Shown piece by piece: positions 11,750 through 25,573 of a stretch of DNA of 64,000 nt (positions within the stretch are counted from its first letter, which is position 1; every line of letters begins with the position of its first letter). A program made the translations under genes and the position numbers. Location: NCBI GenBank assembly GCA_020809705.1, contig CP085829.1, forward strand, positions 1,860,001-1,924,000. Reading direction: 5' to 3'. The DNA is from Calonectria ilicicola. Lineage: Eukaryota > Ascomycota > Sordariomycetes > Hypocreales > Nectriaceae. The notes under the pieces were generated by a model. It ran no database searches and had not been told where the DNA came from. It was given only the letters and a program-made list of their open reading frames with translations.

Positions 11750-12444
11750 ATCTTTTATATAATTATTTTCTTCTTTTTAAAAAAGAAAAATACTAATAAG
11801 ATCATAGAACCTAAAGGCACACCTTATAATAAACTTTCAAATGAATTAATATAATTGCCCTTATACCAACTCTAAAGCCTAAAGGCAATACATAATAAAA
11901 ACCTTAATAAATAGAACCCTCATATAATAAAAGAAAGAATTTTACTTAAATAAACCTCTCTTAAACACACACCAAAAAAAAACCCTCGAACACACCCTTA
12001 AACATAGCTAAGATGTCTAATTGGTCCAAGCCAATGGAATCAAGCTTAATAGATTTAATTAAAGATATCTCTGAATATTCTAAAAGAAAGTATATTAAAT
12101 AAATAACATAAATAATAAAATTAAGATTGATTTTATTTTTTAAGAATATAAGTTTTTTTTTAAAATAATAGATTTTATAAAAAAAAATAAAATCTTTATT
12201 TAAAAATAATAATAAATAATAAAATTAATATTAAAAAATTTTAAAATATTTAAAAATAAAAAAAAATTTTAAATAATAAATAAAAAAATTTTTAAAAAAA
12301 ATAAATAATAAAAAATATAAATAGATTTATATATTAAATAAAAGAATTAAATAATAAAATAAAAAGGGTAGGAAAGATTGCTTTTAAATAGATATTAGAA
12401 TAGGAAATATAAATAATAGTTTAATTAAATAACTAATAGGATAT
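11750..12444 (+). mobile_element. family A element, upstream member of a head-to-tail pair
   Basis: About 695 bases, least mutated in its first 300. Contains GGCACACC, CCTAAAGGCAATACATAATA and an ACACACACC tract, then AAGATGTCTAATTGG with CCAAGCCAATGGAATCAAGC, which could open a short frame (MSNWSKPMESS) before decay. It runs via AACTAATAGGATAT directly into the next copy with no spacer. Confidence 0.65.
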
Positions 12445-13254
12445 GTCTTTCATATAGTTATTTTCTTCCTTTTAGGAAAGAAAGATGCTGACAAGATCAT
12501 AAGACCTAAAGGCACACCTTATAATAGACTTTTAGATCTATTAGTACAATTACCCTTATACTAACTCTAGAGTCTAAAGGTAATATAAGATAAAAAAACC
12601 TTAATAATTAAAAACCTTATGTAATAAAAAAAGAATTTTATTTAAATAAATCTTTTTAAATATATACTAAAAAAACCTTTAAATATATATTTTTAAATAT
12701 ATATATATATAATTAAAATATTTATTTATAAACAATATATTATTTCTATTAATAATAATTCTTTTAAAATTAAATTTATAATTTAATATATTTATTAAAA
12801 GATTTAAATTAATAATATTAATTTAAATATAAATAAATAAAAATATTTATTAAAATTTAAAAAAAAAATTAAAAAGATTTAATAATAAGATAATATAAAA
12901 AATAAAATTAAAATATAATCCTTTTTTTAAAAATATATTTAAAAATAATAAAATTTTTATTTAAAAATAATAATAAATAATAAAATTAATATTTTAAAAT
13001 ATTTAAATATAAAAGATTTTAATTAAATAATAAATAAAAGTAATTTTTAAAAAGATTAAATAAAGAAGGTTATAAATAGATTAATATATTAAATAGAAGG
13101 GTTATAAGGATGTGATAATAAAAGGAAAAGGAAGAAAAAGAGTAGAAAAGGTGTATTAGAATAGGAAATATAAATAATGGTTTAATTAAACAATTAATAG
13201 GATATAATTAGTATGATAGAATATGAGTAGTAAACTAATAGGATATAATTAGTG
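12445..13254 (+). mobile_element. family A element, downstream member of a head-to-tail pair, with extended terminal repeats
   Basis: Starts with the well-preserved GTCTTTCATATAGTTATTTT and ends with repeated variants of a TAATAGGATATAATTAGTG unit (13195-13254), making this end variable in length between copies. No clean duplication was found around the pair. Confidence 0.6.
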
Positions 13255-13794
13255 ATTTTATAGTATTATAAAGATATATTAAATATAGTATATATAAATA
13301 AGAGATATAATATTAAATTATTAATAGATATTAAAATAAATATTTATAAAGAAATAAGATTTATTTATTATAAAAATTAATTATATTAATATTAATAATA
13401 AAATTTATAATTATTTATATTATATATTAAAAATTTTAATATTCTATTAAATATTTAATAAAAATTTATGTATAATTTATTAAATAAATAAATAAATTTT
13501 TATTTCTTATATTAGTAGATTTATTTTTTTCTAGAGTTTCTATTTTATTTTATTATTTAAAGTATAATTTTATAATTTATATATTTATTTTATTATTTTT
13601 TATTAGATTCTTTTTATAAATATTTTTTCTTTCTTTTAATAAAAACTTTTACTTTTAAATTAATAGATTTATTATTATTATTTTCATTTTTACTTTATAT
13701 TTATATACTTTTCTTTTTTTTATTAAAAGAATTTAATAATTCTTTTTTTTTAATTTTAAAATTATAAGATTTTAATAATTTTAATAAATTATAG

Positions 13795-14410
13795 ACTCCA
13801 ATTTAAAAAAAGCTCTAAAGCTATAATAATAATAAATATAATTAAATTTAATTATATAATTTATTTAATTAAAATATAATTAATTTTATAATAAAATTAT
13901 TTTTATAAAAACTTAAATAATTATATTTAAAATAACTTTCTTTATTAAAATTATAAATCCTAATATATATTCTTTATTATTTTTAATATAATATTATTTA
14001 AATATTATATTTTTTATAATTAAAATTATTTATTTATTAAAAAATATATTAATAATATTTTTTGAAATAATTATTTTTTATATTATATATTAAATATTAA
14101 TTAAAATTTATTAAAAATATATTAAATATAAATATTTATATTTTTAAATTTATAATTATTTAAAAAATAAAACTTATTATATATAAATTTTAAATATTTT
14201 AATTTTATGTTTTTAATTTTAATATAAATAATTAAAAATTTATTAAAAAAAATTTTAAATTTTAAAAAAAATAATATAAAAATATAATAAATGTAAATTT
14301 AAAAAAAAAGCTTTATAATAAATATTATTAATAATAAATATAACAATTATATAAATAAGATTTAAAGAGAAATAAGGTTTATTTATAAAGATTAAAGGAG
14401 ATAATAAATA
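13795..14410 (-). repeat. family B repeat copy
   Basis: Starts AATAAATTATAGACTCCAATTT with AAGCTCTAAAGC, continues through the shared ATTAAATTTAATTATATAAT core and ends in degraded sequence near a TAAGGTTTATTTATAAAG motif. It provides the uninterrupted site used to recognise the insertion at 6.9 kb. Confidence 0.55.
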
Positions 14411-15204
14411 GACCTTATAAAGGTTTTAATAATATTTATATTTTTTTAAGAATTCTTAAATAAAAATATTTATATTTATAATTAATTCCTTTAATTAAAT
14501 ATTAAAACTATTAAAATAACTTTTTTAAATCATTATATATTTATTTTACTTTTTATTCTCTTTTTTAATTATTTTATAATCTAGAATATACTTAACTTTT
14601 TAATATTAATATTTATTTTATTATTATTTTAATTTTAATTTTTTTATATTAATTGATTTAAGATATTTTATTAAAAGTATAATAAGTATTAAATATATTA
14701 TTAATATTATAAAGTAAACATTTATATTTTCTTTTTATTTTAAATTTATAAATTAAATAGCTAATTCTTTTTATAATCCTATATAATTTAATATATTTTT
14801 TTTAAGTTTTTTAATATAATTATTAATAATATTACACTTATTTTTACTAAATTCTAATTATATTTAATTTTTAATTTTAAATTTTATTAATTAATATTTC
14901 TTATTATATTTATCTTTTATAGTAACTTAAAATTATATAATAAATAATTATACTTAATTATATAATATTTATTAATTTAATAAATTATTTAAATATTTAA
15001 TATATTTTAATTTATTATTTATCTTTTAATTTATTATTAATTTACTAAATAATATCTTAATAATTAAAAAATATAAGTTATTTAAATTAAATTATAATAA
15101 AATAAATATATTTATTTATAATTTTAATAGATAGTTTATAATAAAGTAATATAATATTATTTCTATTATTTAATTCCTTTTTTTAATATTTTATTAATAT
15201 ATAA

Positions 15205-15790
15205 TAATAATAATATTATTATTAAATATTAAATAAAAAAAGCACTTTTAATTACTTGAATAAATACTATTTAACCCTCTCTTTTCTTTATATAAGATTT
15301 ATTTATTATTTTCCTTAACTTTTATAAATAAATCTTATTTTTTTAAAATTTTAATTATTTATATTAAAATTAATAATATAAAATTAAAATATTTAAAATT
15401 TATATATAATAAATTTTATTTTTTAATAAATTATAAAATTAATATTATTATTTATATTTAATTTATTTTTAATAAATTTTAATTAATATTTAATATATAA
15501 TATAAAAAAGTAATTATTTATAAAAAATATTATTAATATATTTTTTAATAAATAATTAATTTTAATTATAAAGAATATAATATTTAAATAATATTATATT
15601 AAAAATAATAAAAAATATATAATAAAATTTATAATTTTAATAAAAAAAGTTATTTTAAATATAATTATTTAAGTTTTTATAAAAATAATTTTATTGTAGA
15701 ATTAATTATATTTTAATTAAATAAATTATATAATTAAATTTAATTATATTTATTATTATTATAATTTTAAAGCTCTCTTTAAATTAAAAC
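15205..15790 (+). repeat. family B repeat copy
   Basis: Contains GCACTTTTAATTACTTGAAT, ACTATTTAACCCTCTC and the AGCTCTCTTTAAATTAAAAC terminus. Shorter than other copies because an inner segment is missing. Confidence 0.55.
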
Positions 15791-16429
15791 TTATAAAAAT
15801 TAATTAATTAAAATTAAAGATAAAATAAGATTTATTTATATAAATATAAACTAAATAAATTAAAGAAAATATAAAAGTTAAGGAAAAGAAAGAGCTAAAT
15901 AGTATTTATTTAAATAATTAAAAGTGCATTTTTTTATATTTAATATTTAATAATAGTAATTTCTTTATATTTAATTAAAAAAAATTTTAATTAAAATTTA
16001 TTTTCTTTATTTTTTATTAATAATTCTAAAAGTATATTTATATTAATATTAATTATATTAAAAATATAATATACTTTAAATAAGTATTAGCTTAAATATT
16101 ATAATATAATTATTAATTTTTTATTACTTTTAATATTATATATAAAGGCTAATTTTTAATTTATTAAAGTATATAATATAATATAATTTATAAAAATATA
16201 AATTTTTTTATTTTTAATAAAATATAATTATATTTATAGTTTATAATATACTTATATTAATCTTATTATTTTTATTTTAGTAAGCTAATATTAAATTTTA
16301 ATATTTTATATTATATAATTAATATATATTATTAATTAAATATACTTTAATAATATAATTACTTATATTCTATTATATTAATTATACTCTATTAATTATT
16401 TAATTAAACTATTATTTACTAATAATTAT

Positions 16430-17195
16430 ATTTTTACTAAATATTAAATAAAAAAAAAGCACTTTTACTTACTTAGATAGATATTATCTAACTCTCTTTT
16501 TCCTTAACCTTAGTATATCTATTACTTTTTTTAATTTATTAACTTTTTTTTTACTTTTAAATATTATAAATAAAAATCATTTTATTTAAAATTCTTTATA
16601 TTTAATTATTATACTAATAATTATAAATATTTTTTATAAAATATATATTTTTTTTATATAAATCCTTAAATATAGATTTATTAAGATTTTATATTATTTT
16701 TTTAAAATAATTATATTTATTATTAATAAACTTTTTATTATTTATATTAAATTTATTTTTAAATATTTAAAATTTATATTTAATAAATTTTATTTTTTAT
16801 AATATTATAAAATTAATAATATTGATTTTATTATATATATATTAAAAAAATCTATTTTTATTAAATTTTATTTAAAAATATATATATCAATTAATTAATA
16901 ATTATTTATAAAAACGCTATTAATATATTTTTTAATAAATAAATAACTTTAATTATAAATAATATAATATTTAAATAATATTATATTAAAAATAATAAGA
17001 AATATATATTAGAATTTATAATTTCAATAAAAGAAGCTATCTTAAATATAATTATCTAAGTTTTTATAAAAGTAATCTTATTATAAAATTAATTATATCT
17101 TAATTAAATAAATTATATAATTAAATTTAATTATATTTATTACTATTATAATTTTAAAGCTCCCTTTAAGGTAGGGCTTACAATTTATTAAAATA
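16430..17195 (+). repeat. family B repeat copy
   Basis: Carries GCACTTTTACTTACTTAGAT, ATCTAACTCTCTTTTTCC and ends AAAGCTCCCTTTAAGGTAGG..CAATTTATTAAAATA. The inner part resembles the copies at 29.6 and 39.5 kb, defining a subfamily with a CCTTAACCTTAGTATAT segment. Confidence 0.6.
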
Positions 17196-17796
17196 AAACT
17201 ATTATTCATATCTTTTATTTTATCTTTTCCTTTCTTTTCCTTTTATTATTATATATCTTTAATTATTTTATTTAATATATATATTTATTTATAATTTTTA
17301 TTATTTATTCTTTTTAAAAATCTGTTTTATTTATTATTTAAAAAAGATCTTTTATTTTTAAATTTAATATTTTTAAATATTTTTAAATATTTTAAAATAT
17401 TTTAAAATTAATTTTATTATTTATATTATTTATTTAATATATATATTTTTATTTTCTTTTAAAATATTTTAAAATATTTTTAATTAATTAATTTAAATTA
17501 GATTTTATTAGCTTAAATTAATTAATTAATATATTTAATTATAAATTTACTTTTTAAAAGGTTATTATTAATATAAATAATATATTATTTATAGATGGAT
17601 ATTTTAGCTATATATATATATATATATTTAATTACTATTTATATTCCATTACACTAATTATATTCTATTATTAGTTATTTAATTAAATTATTATTTACAT
17701 TTTTTATTTTATAATCTTTTCTACCTTTTTTATTCAATTATTTAATACTTTTAATTATTCTATTTAATATATAAATCTATTTATATTTTAGTAAAT

Positions 17797-18477
17797 TGTC
17801 GGCTTTAACCTAGAGAGAGCTCTAAAGCCATAATAATAGTAAATACAATTAAATGTGATTATATAATTTATCTAATTAAAATACAATTAACTTTATAATA
17901 AGATTATCTTTATAAAAATTTAAATAATTATATTTAAAATAAAATTTTTATTAAAATTATAAAATTTAATATATATTTTTTATTATTTTTAATATAATAT
18001 TATTTAAATATTATATTTTTTATAATTAAAATTATTTATTTATTAAAAAATATATTAATAATATTTTTTATATATAATTATTTTTTATATTATATATTAA
18101 ATATTAATTAAAATTTATTAAAAATAAATTAAATATAAATTTTAAAATTAATTTTATAATTTATTAAAAAATAAAATTTATTATATATAAATTTTAAATA
18201 TTTTATATCTTTATTAATAATTTTAATATAAATAATTAAAAATTTATTTAAAAAAATTATTAAATTTTAAAAAAAATAATATAAAAATATAATAAATTTA
18301 AATTTAAAAAGTTTTATAATAAATATTATTAATAATAAATATAAAAATTAAATAAATAGAATTTAAAAAAAAAAGGTTTATTTATAAAAGACAATTTTAA
18401 AATTAAGGAAAAAGGAGGGCTAGATAGTAAGTAATTAAAATTTTTTTTTATTTAATATTTAGTGAAAATATAATTAT
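17797..18477 (-). repeat. family B repeat copy
   Basis: Starts GTAAATTGTCGGCTTTAACC with TAGAGAGAGCTCTAAAGCC, one of the least-mutated versions of this terminus, and ends near TTAGTGAAAATATAATTATT. Its first 150 bases keep several G/C states lost in other copies. Confidence 0.6.
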
Positions 18478-19033
18478 TAAAATTATATTTATATGATTAT
18501 TTATTTTTAATTAATAATTAATAAAAAAGTTAAAGATTTTTAAATTTATTAATATAAAAGATATATTTAGATTTTATATTTAAATAACTTATAGAAAATA
18601 AAATCTATTTAATTATATTTTTACAAAACTAATATATAGATTATATAATTATTTTAAGATAATAGTTTACTTTTTTTATATTAATAGATAATAATATAGC
18701 TTATAATATTAAATTATAAAATTCTTAGAGCTAGATTTTATATATATTTTAAAGTAATTTAACAGATAATAAATTTTATTAATAATTAATTAAAACTTTT
18801 CATTTTTATTAATAAAATTAAATATAAATATTTAATTATATTATTAAAAAATTAAATTTTTTAAAAAATTTTAAAAGAATTATTAATAATTATAGAGTTT
18901 AGAAGGAATATTAAAATAAAAGTCTAATATGTTTTATTAGGAAAGGAATTTAATATATTTTATAATATACTATTTTAATGCTAACTTTCCTTGGTGGGGA
19001 GAGTATCTTTTAAAATATTCTAGTTTATTTTAT

Positions 19034-19728
19034 ATCTTTTATATAGTTATTTTCTTTCTTTTAAGAGAGAAAGACACTAATAAGATTATAGAACCTAAAG
19101 ATATAACTTTTATATTAATTAATATAATCACCTTTATATTAACTCTAAAATCTAAAAATAATATAAAATAAAAAAACCTTAATAATTAAAAATTATATAT
19201 AATAAAAGAAGAATTTTCTACTAACTAAAAATACAATAATATATACTTAAATAAACCTCTCTTAAATATATATTAAAAAAAACTTTTAAACATACACCCT
19301 TAAACACATATACATACAGCTAAAATATTCTATAAATAATATATCATTTATATTAATAATAATCCTTTAAAAATCAAATTTATAACTTAATATATTTATT
19401 AAAAGATTTAAATTAATAGTATTAATTTAAATATAAATAAATAAAAATATCTATTAAAATTTAAAAAAAAAGTTAAAAAAGCTTAATAATAAAATTAATA
19501 TTAAAATATTTTAAAATATTTAAATATAAAGAATCTTCTTGAAATAATAAGTAAAAGTAACTTTTAAAGAAATTAAATAAAAAAGGCTATAAATAGATTA
19601 ATATATCAAATAAAAGGGTTATAAGGATATAATAATGGAAGGAAAAGGAAGAAAAATGGTAGGAAAGGCTACAGAATAGGAAATGTAAACAATGGTTTAA
19701 TTAAACAACTAATAGGATATGATTAATG
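19034..19728 (+). mobile_element. family A element copy
   Basis: Starts ATCTTTTATATAGTTATTTT, keeps ACACATATACATACAGC and GGAAGGAAAAGGAAGAAAAA in the middle and end, and finishes AACTAATAGGATATGATTAATG. I could not find matching flanks, so the insertion may have been rearranged. It follows a fragment (about 18480-19030) that is repeated at 20090-20700 and may derive from LINE 5' sequence. Confidence 0.6.
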
Positions 19729-22700
19729 AACTTCTCTTTTATATTTAAATCTTATAGCTAGTAAACTCACTAAGAATATACTAAAACTCTAATAAAAATA
19801 TAATTACTTTTAATCTTAAGATTAATAATTATTAATCTAAAAATAAAGAATCTACTAATTCTTAATCCTACTTTTAATAATAATATATTCTCTTTTTACT
19901 TATACACAAGTCTAGTTATCTTGCAAGATTAATACACCAAATAAAACTTATAAATACAAATTTAAAATAAAAAAATTACCAAATATTATAATAATTTAAA
20001 AATCTTATCTCTAATATTTTAATAAAAAAATCTAATAAAGCTTAATATTAAAATATATTTTTTACTTTAATTTAAGTTATTTAATTTAATTTATCTTTTT
20101 ATATCTTTTTTAATCTTAATTATCCTATTAAAAAAATAAATTATATTTATATTATTATTTACTTTTAATTAATAATTAATAAAAAAAATAAAAATTCTTA
20201 AATCTATTAATATAAAAAATATATTTAGATTTTATATTTAAATAATTAAAAAAAATAGAACTTATTTAATTATATTTTTATAAAATTAATATATAAACTA
20301 TATAATTATATTAAGATAATAATATATTTTTTTATATTAATAAATAATAATATAACTTATAATACTAAATTATAAGATCTTTAAAATTAAATTTTATATA
20401 TATTTTAAAATACTTTAAAAAATAATAAATTTTATTAATAATTAATTAAAGTTTTTTTAATTTTTAATAATAAAATTAAATATAAATATTTAATTATATT
20501 ATTAAAAAATTTAATTTTTTAAAAAACTTTAAAAAAACTATTAATAATTTAATAAATTACTTTTTATTATAACTAAAATTAATAAAATTAGCTAAAAGCT
20601 TAAATTAATTAAAGGGCTAGGTATATTATAAAGTTTAAAAGGAAAATTAAGATAAAAGTCTTATATATTTTATTAGAAAAGGAATTTAATATAAGATTTT
20701 AATTAAAGTTTATTTATTAATAAATAATTATAAAATAAAAAAAGTATAAAAATAATATATATATATTATTATAAATTACTTTTATATTTTTATTAAAATA
20801 AATAATAAAATTATATTAAATTATAAATGATTATATAATAAAATTATTGTATAGTTTAAAATAGAGCTAATTCACTACTATATTTTATAATATAATAATA
20901 TAAATAAATTAATTAAAATTATTATTATTTTCTTTTTATAACTATTAAAATAATTATTTAAATTATTTAATATTAATCAATTTTACTAATTTATTAAAAA
21001 AACTCTACCTATTTATTAATATTTTAATTATTAAGATTACTATCTTTATAAAAAATATAAATAAATAAATAAATATAATATATATAACTAGATTATATAT
21101 ATAAATATTAAAAACCCTTATTAAATACTTTCTTAATATATTAACTATAATAATCCTTATAAAACTAATATTATTTATTATTTAATAAAGTTTTTATATA
21201 ATTAAAATAAAAAACTTAGGAGATTTATAAAAGTTAAAAAATATAAAATATAATGAGTAAATAAAAGACTTTTTAATTAGAAGAACTTATAGCTAATAAT
21301 TAAATTCTCCCTAGCCTTTAAACCTCTTATTTCCTTTAATATTTAATCTCTTATAAATCTTACATTTAAAGCTTTATTATTTTAAGATTTCTTATATTTA
21401 ATCTTTCTTTTTAAAAGAAAATAAATAAATAAAATAAAAATAAATTTTACTTTTAATATATATTTTTTTAATTATAAATTAAAAAAAGATATTAAATTAA
21501 AAATAATAATTTATATTAAAAAAGATTAATTTATATTTATTATTAATTATAATTATTTAAAATATAAAAGATTATTCAAATTAATTTTAATAATATAATA
21601 GTTATAAATATATATTATAAATTAAATAATAATATATTTAATATTCTTTTTAAATAACTAATATTAAATAAATGTATTATAATAAAGAACTTTAATATAT
21701 TTTATTTAATTTAATAAATAAAAGAATAAAAGTAAGAAGAAAAAAACTTATAAATTAAATAAAAGATAACTTACTTTCTTTAATAAGCTCTTTAAATAAA
21801 TTAATATATAAATATAAAAATATAGTTAATTTTATATTTTTAAATATGTTTTTTATAAAAACTATCATTAAGTAATATTTAAATATTATATTAAATTATT
21901 TTATATTATATATTAAAATCCTCTTTTTAATTTTAATAAAATTAAAATCTAAGAAATATATACTAATAAAAAAATTTAAGAGATTTATTAATTTTATTAA
22001 AGTAAAAAGAATTCTTTTATATAGAATATATTAAATACTAAGAGACTAGATTATTTAACTTAAAGCTTTATTAATTTATTAAAAATTAAGATTAAAATAA
22101 TAAAGAAGCTAATTAATATATATAATAAACTTATACTTTAATAAATAAAGAAGTATATTAAGATTTATAAGTTCTATTTAATAATTAAATATATTAATAA
22201 TTATAATCTTATTAAAAAAGTAAAAAAGAAGTTTGAAAAAAATAATTATTAAATTAGAATTATAAAAGATTTTAAAATAAATAATAATATATTTAAAATT
22301 ATAAAATAGTTAAAAATATTATTTTGATTTAAATCACTACTCTTATAAGTAAAAGATAAAGTTTATATTATAAATAATAACTTAGTAAAAGTATTATATT
22401 TAATATTATTTAAAAGAAAAACTAATTCTAATAATATTCTTAATTTATAAACTAATCTCCTAAAACTATAACTATATTCTATTCCTTTTGAAATAATTCT
22501 AAATAACCTTAAAATTAAAAATACTTTAACTTATATTAAAAATATAACCTTAAATATAAATAATATAATTATAAACTTTTTAAAAGTAATATAGAAAATT
22601 CTTAAAAGATTTATAAAATAATTATATAAAAGCTATTTTTAAATTAAACACTATCCTCTAATATTTAAAATAATAAAAGTAATAGTAATTCTTAAAACTA

Positions 22701-23280
22701 ATTAAAAAAATGTATTTTTATTAAAATTATAAAGATTAATATTTTGACTCTTTTATATAAGAAAGAGATTAAAGAGATTAATTAAGTGTTATTTTATATA
22801 TATAGTAATTATAAAATAAATCTTATATTGATAATAGTTTAGTGTATTACTTAAAAGATTAGTAATAAACCTTATAATAGCTTTTATATATAATATTAAA
22901 TAAGCTTTAAAAAATAAATAAATAATTATATTAATTATAATTAATATTTAAAATATATTTAATATAATATTAAAAAATAAACTTATATAAAAATTCTTTA
23001 TATTATTAATCCTCTTTTTATTATATATAAAGCCTATTTATAAGCTTAAATAATTAAACCTCTTAAAAAAACTAAAATAAATCTATTTTAATATTATTAA
23101 ATATAATAAATATATAAATAATATAATAATTCTTTAAATTAATAATAATTTATACTGAATAATTTAAAATACTATATATAATTTAAATAAACTTATTAAA
23201 TAAAATAAAAATAATAAAATTATTTTTAATTTAAATAAAATAAAGATTATATATTTTAATTATAAATAAAATAATAATAT

Positions 23281-24055
23281 CACTGATTATATCCTAGTAT
23301 TTAATTGAACCATTATTTACATTTCCTATTCTAGTACAGTATTTATTTAAAAGCAGCCTTTCCTACCCTTTTCCTTTCTTTTCCTTTTATTATCATATCC
23401 TTATAATCTTTCTATTTAATATATTAATCTATTTATAAACTTTTTTATTTAATTTTTTTAAAAATTATTTTTATTTATTATTTAAAAAAATCTTTTATAT
23501 TTAAATATTTTAAAATATTTTAATATTAATTTTATTATTTATTATTATTTTTAAATATATTTTTAAAAAAAGATTATATTTTTAAAAAATTAAATTAATT
23601 TTAATTTTATTTTTTATATTATTTTATTATTAAATTTTTTTAAATTTTTTTTAAATTTTAATAAATATTTATATTTATTTATATTTAAATTAATATTATT
23701 AAATTAAATCTTTTAATAAATATATTAAATTATAAATTTAATTTTTAAAAATTATTATTAATATAAATAAAATATTATATAATTATAAATATTTTAATTA
23801 TATATATATATATTTAAAAAGATTTATTTAAATATATATTATTATATTTTTAATTAGTAAAAAATTCTTTTTTTATTATATAAGATTTCTAATTATTAAG
23901 GTTTTTTTATTTTATATTACTTTTAGGCTTTAAAGTTAATATAAAGGTAATTATATTAATAGATTTAAAAGTTTTTTATAAGATATACCTTTAGATTCTA
24001 TAATCTTATTAGTATTTTTCTTCCCTAAGAGGAAGAAAATAACTATATAAAAGAT
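23281..24055 (-). mobile_element. family A element inserted in the LINE, 15-bp target-site duplication
   Basis: Flanked by identical ATAAAATAATAATAT at 23266-23280 and 24056-24070. The intact site is seen once in the second LINE copy near 31000. The 775-base insert starts CACTGATTATATCC and ends AACTATATAAAAGAT, the reverse complement of the family A start. This copy fixes both element ends. Confidence 0.8.
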
Positions 24056-24770
24056 ATAAAATAATAATATTAATTTATTAATATTTTATAAAAATATATT
24101 AAAAATAATTAATAAGGTATTTTATTAATTAAATATTTAATTAAATTATAAACTAAAATTTAATTATTATATAAATATATAAATTATTAAAATTAAAATA
24201 ATATTATCCCCCTCTATAATATAATTAATATAATTTATAGCTTTAATCTAAAGATAATAAAAAAAGCTATATAAATATATATTAAATTAATACTCTTTTA
24301 TAATATAAAAGTTTAATTTTTAAATAAAATAATAATAATTAATTATAAAAAGAGCTAATATATAAATATAATTAAATAAATAAATAAAATATATAAGACT
24401 TTTATAATAATATTTATATTAATAGCTTTAGTTTAATTAATAACTTCCCTTGTAATTTTTTATAAAAAAATAAATATTTTATTAATTAACTAAATTATAA
24501 AAACTTAATATTAAAAATTTATAATTTATATATATTATTTTAATATAAATTATTTACTTACTTATAAAATAAAATATAATATATTTAAAAAATTTAATTA
24601 TAAAATTATTAAATTTTAAAGAATTATATATTTTACTTTTAAAATATTATACTTTAAACTCCTTTATTTTTTCTTTTTTATTTATTCCTCTTAAAATTTA
24701 TTTAAAGAAAATATAATAAAGCTCTTCCTTTAATAATTAAAGTAAATTCTATTTTAAAATATTATAGTAT

Positions 24771-25573
24771 GTCTTTTATATAGTTATTTTCTTTCTCTTA
24801 GAAAAGAAAGATATCAATAAGGTTATAGGACCTAAAGGTATACCTTATAATAAACTTTTATATTAATTAGTACAATCACCCTTATACTAACTCTAAAACT
24901 TAAAAGTAATATAAAATAAAAAAACCTTAATAACTAGAAACTATATATAATAAAAGAAAGAATTTTTAGCTAAAAATATAGTAATATATACTTAAATAAA
25001 CCTTTTTTAAATATATATTAAAAAAATCTTTAAATATATATATATATATATAGCTAAGATATTTACCTATAAATAATATATTATTTATATTAATAATAAC
25101 TCTTTAAAAACTAAATTTATAATTTAATATATTTATTAAAAGATTTAAATTAATAATATTAATTTAAATATAAATAAATAAAAATATTTATTAAAATTTA
25201 AAAAAAAAATAAAAAAATTTAATAATAAAATAATATAAAAAATAAAATTAAAATTAATTTAATTTTTTAAAAATATAATCTTTTTTTTAAAAATATATTT
25301 AAAAATAATAATAAATAATAAAATTAATATTAAAATATTTTAAAATATTTAAATATAAAAGATTTTTTTAAATAATAAATAAAAATAATTTTTAAAAAAA
25401 TTAAATAAAAAAGTTATAAATAGATTAATATATTAAATAGAAGCATTATAAGAATGTAATAATGGAAGAAAAAGGAAAAATAGTAGAAAAGGTGTACTAG
25501 AATAGGAAATATAAATAATGGTTTAATTAAACAACTAATAGGATAAAATCAGTGTAATAGGATATGAGTAGTG
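24771..25573 (+). mobile_element. family A element inserted in the LINE, 15-bp target-site duplication
   Basis: Flanked by AAAATATTATAGTAT (24756-24770) and AAAATATTATAATAT (25574-25588), which differ by one G/A transition. The empty site is present in the second LINE copy near 31360. The 803-base insert ends with two variants of the terminal unit (GGATAAAATCAGTG then GGATATGAGTAGTG), so this end varies in repeat number. Confidence 0.8.
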
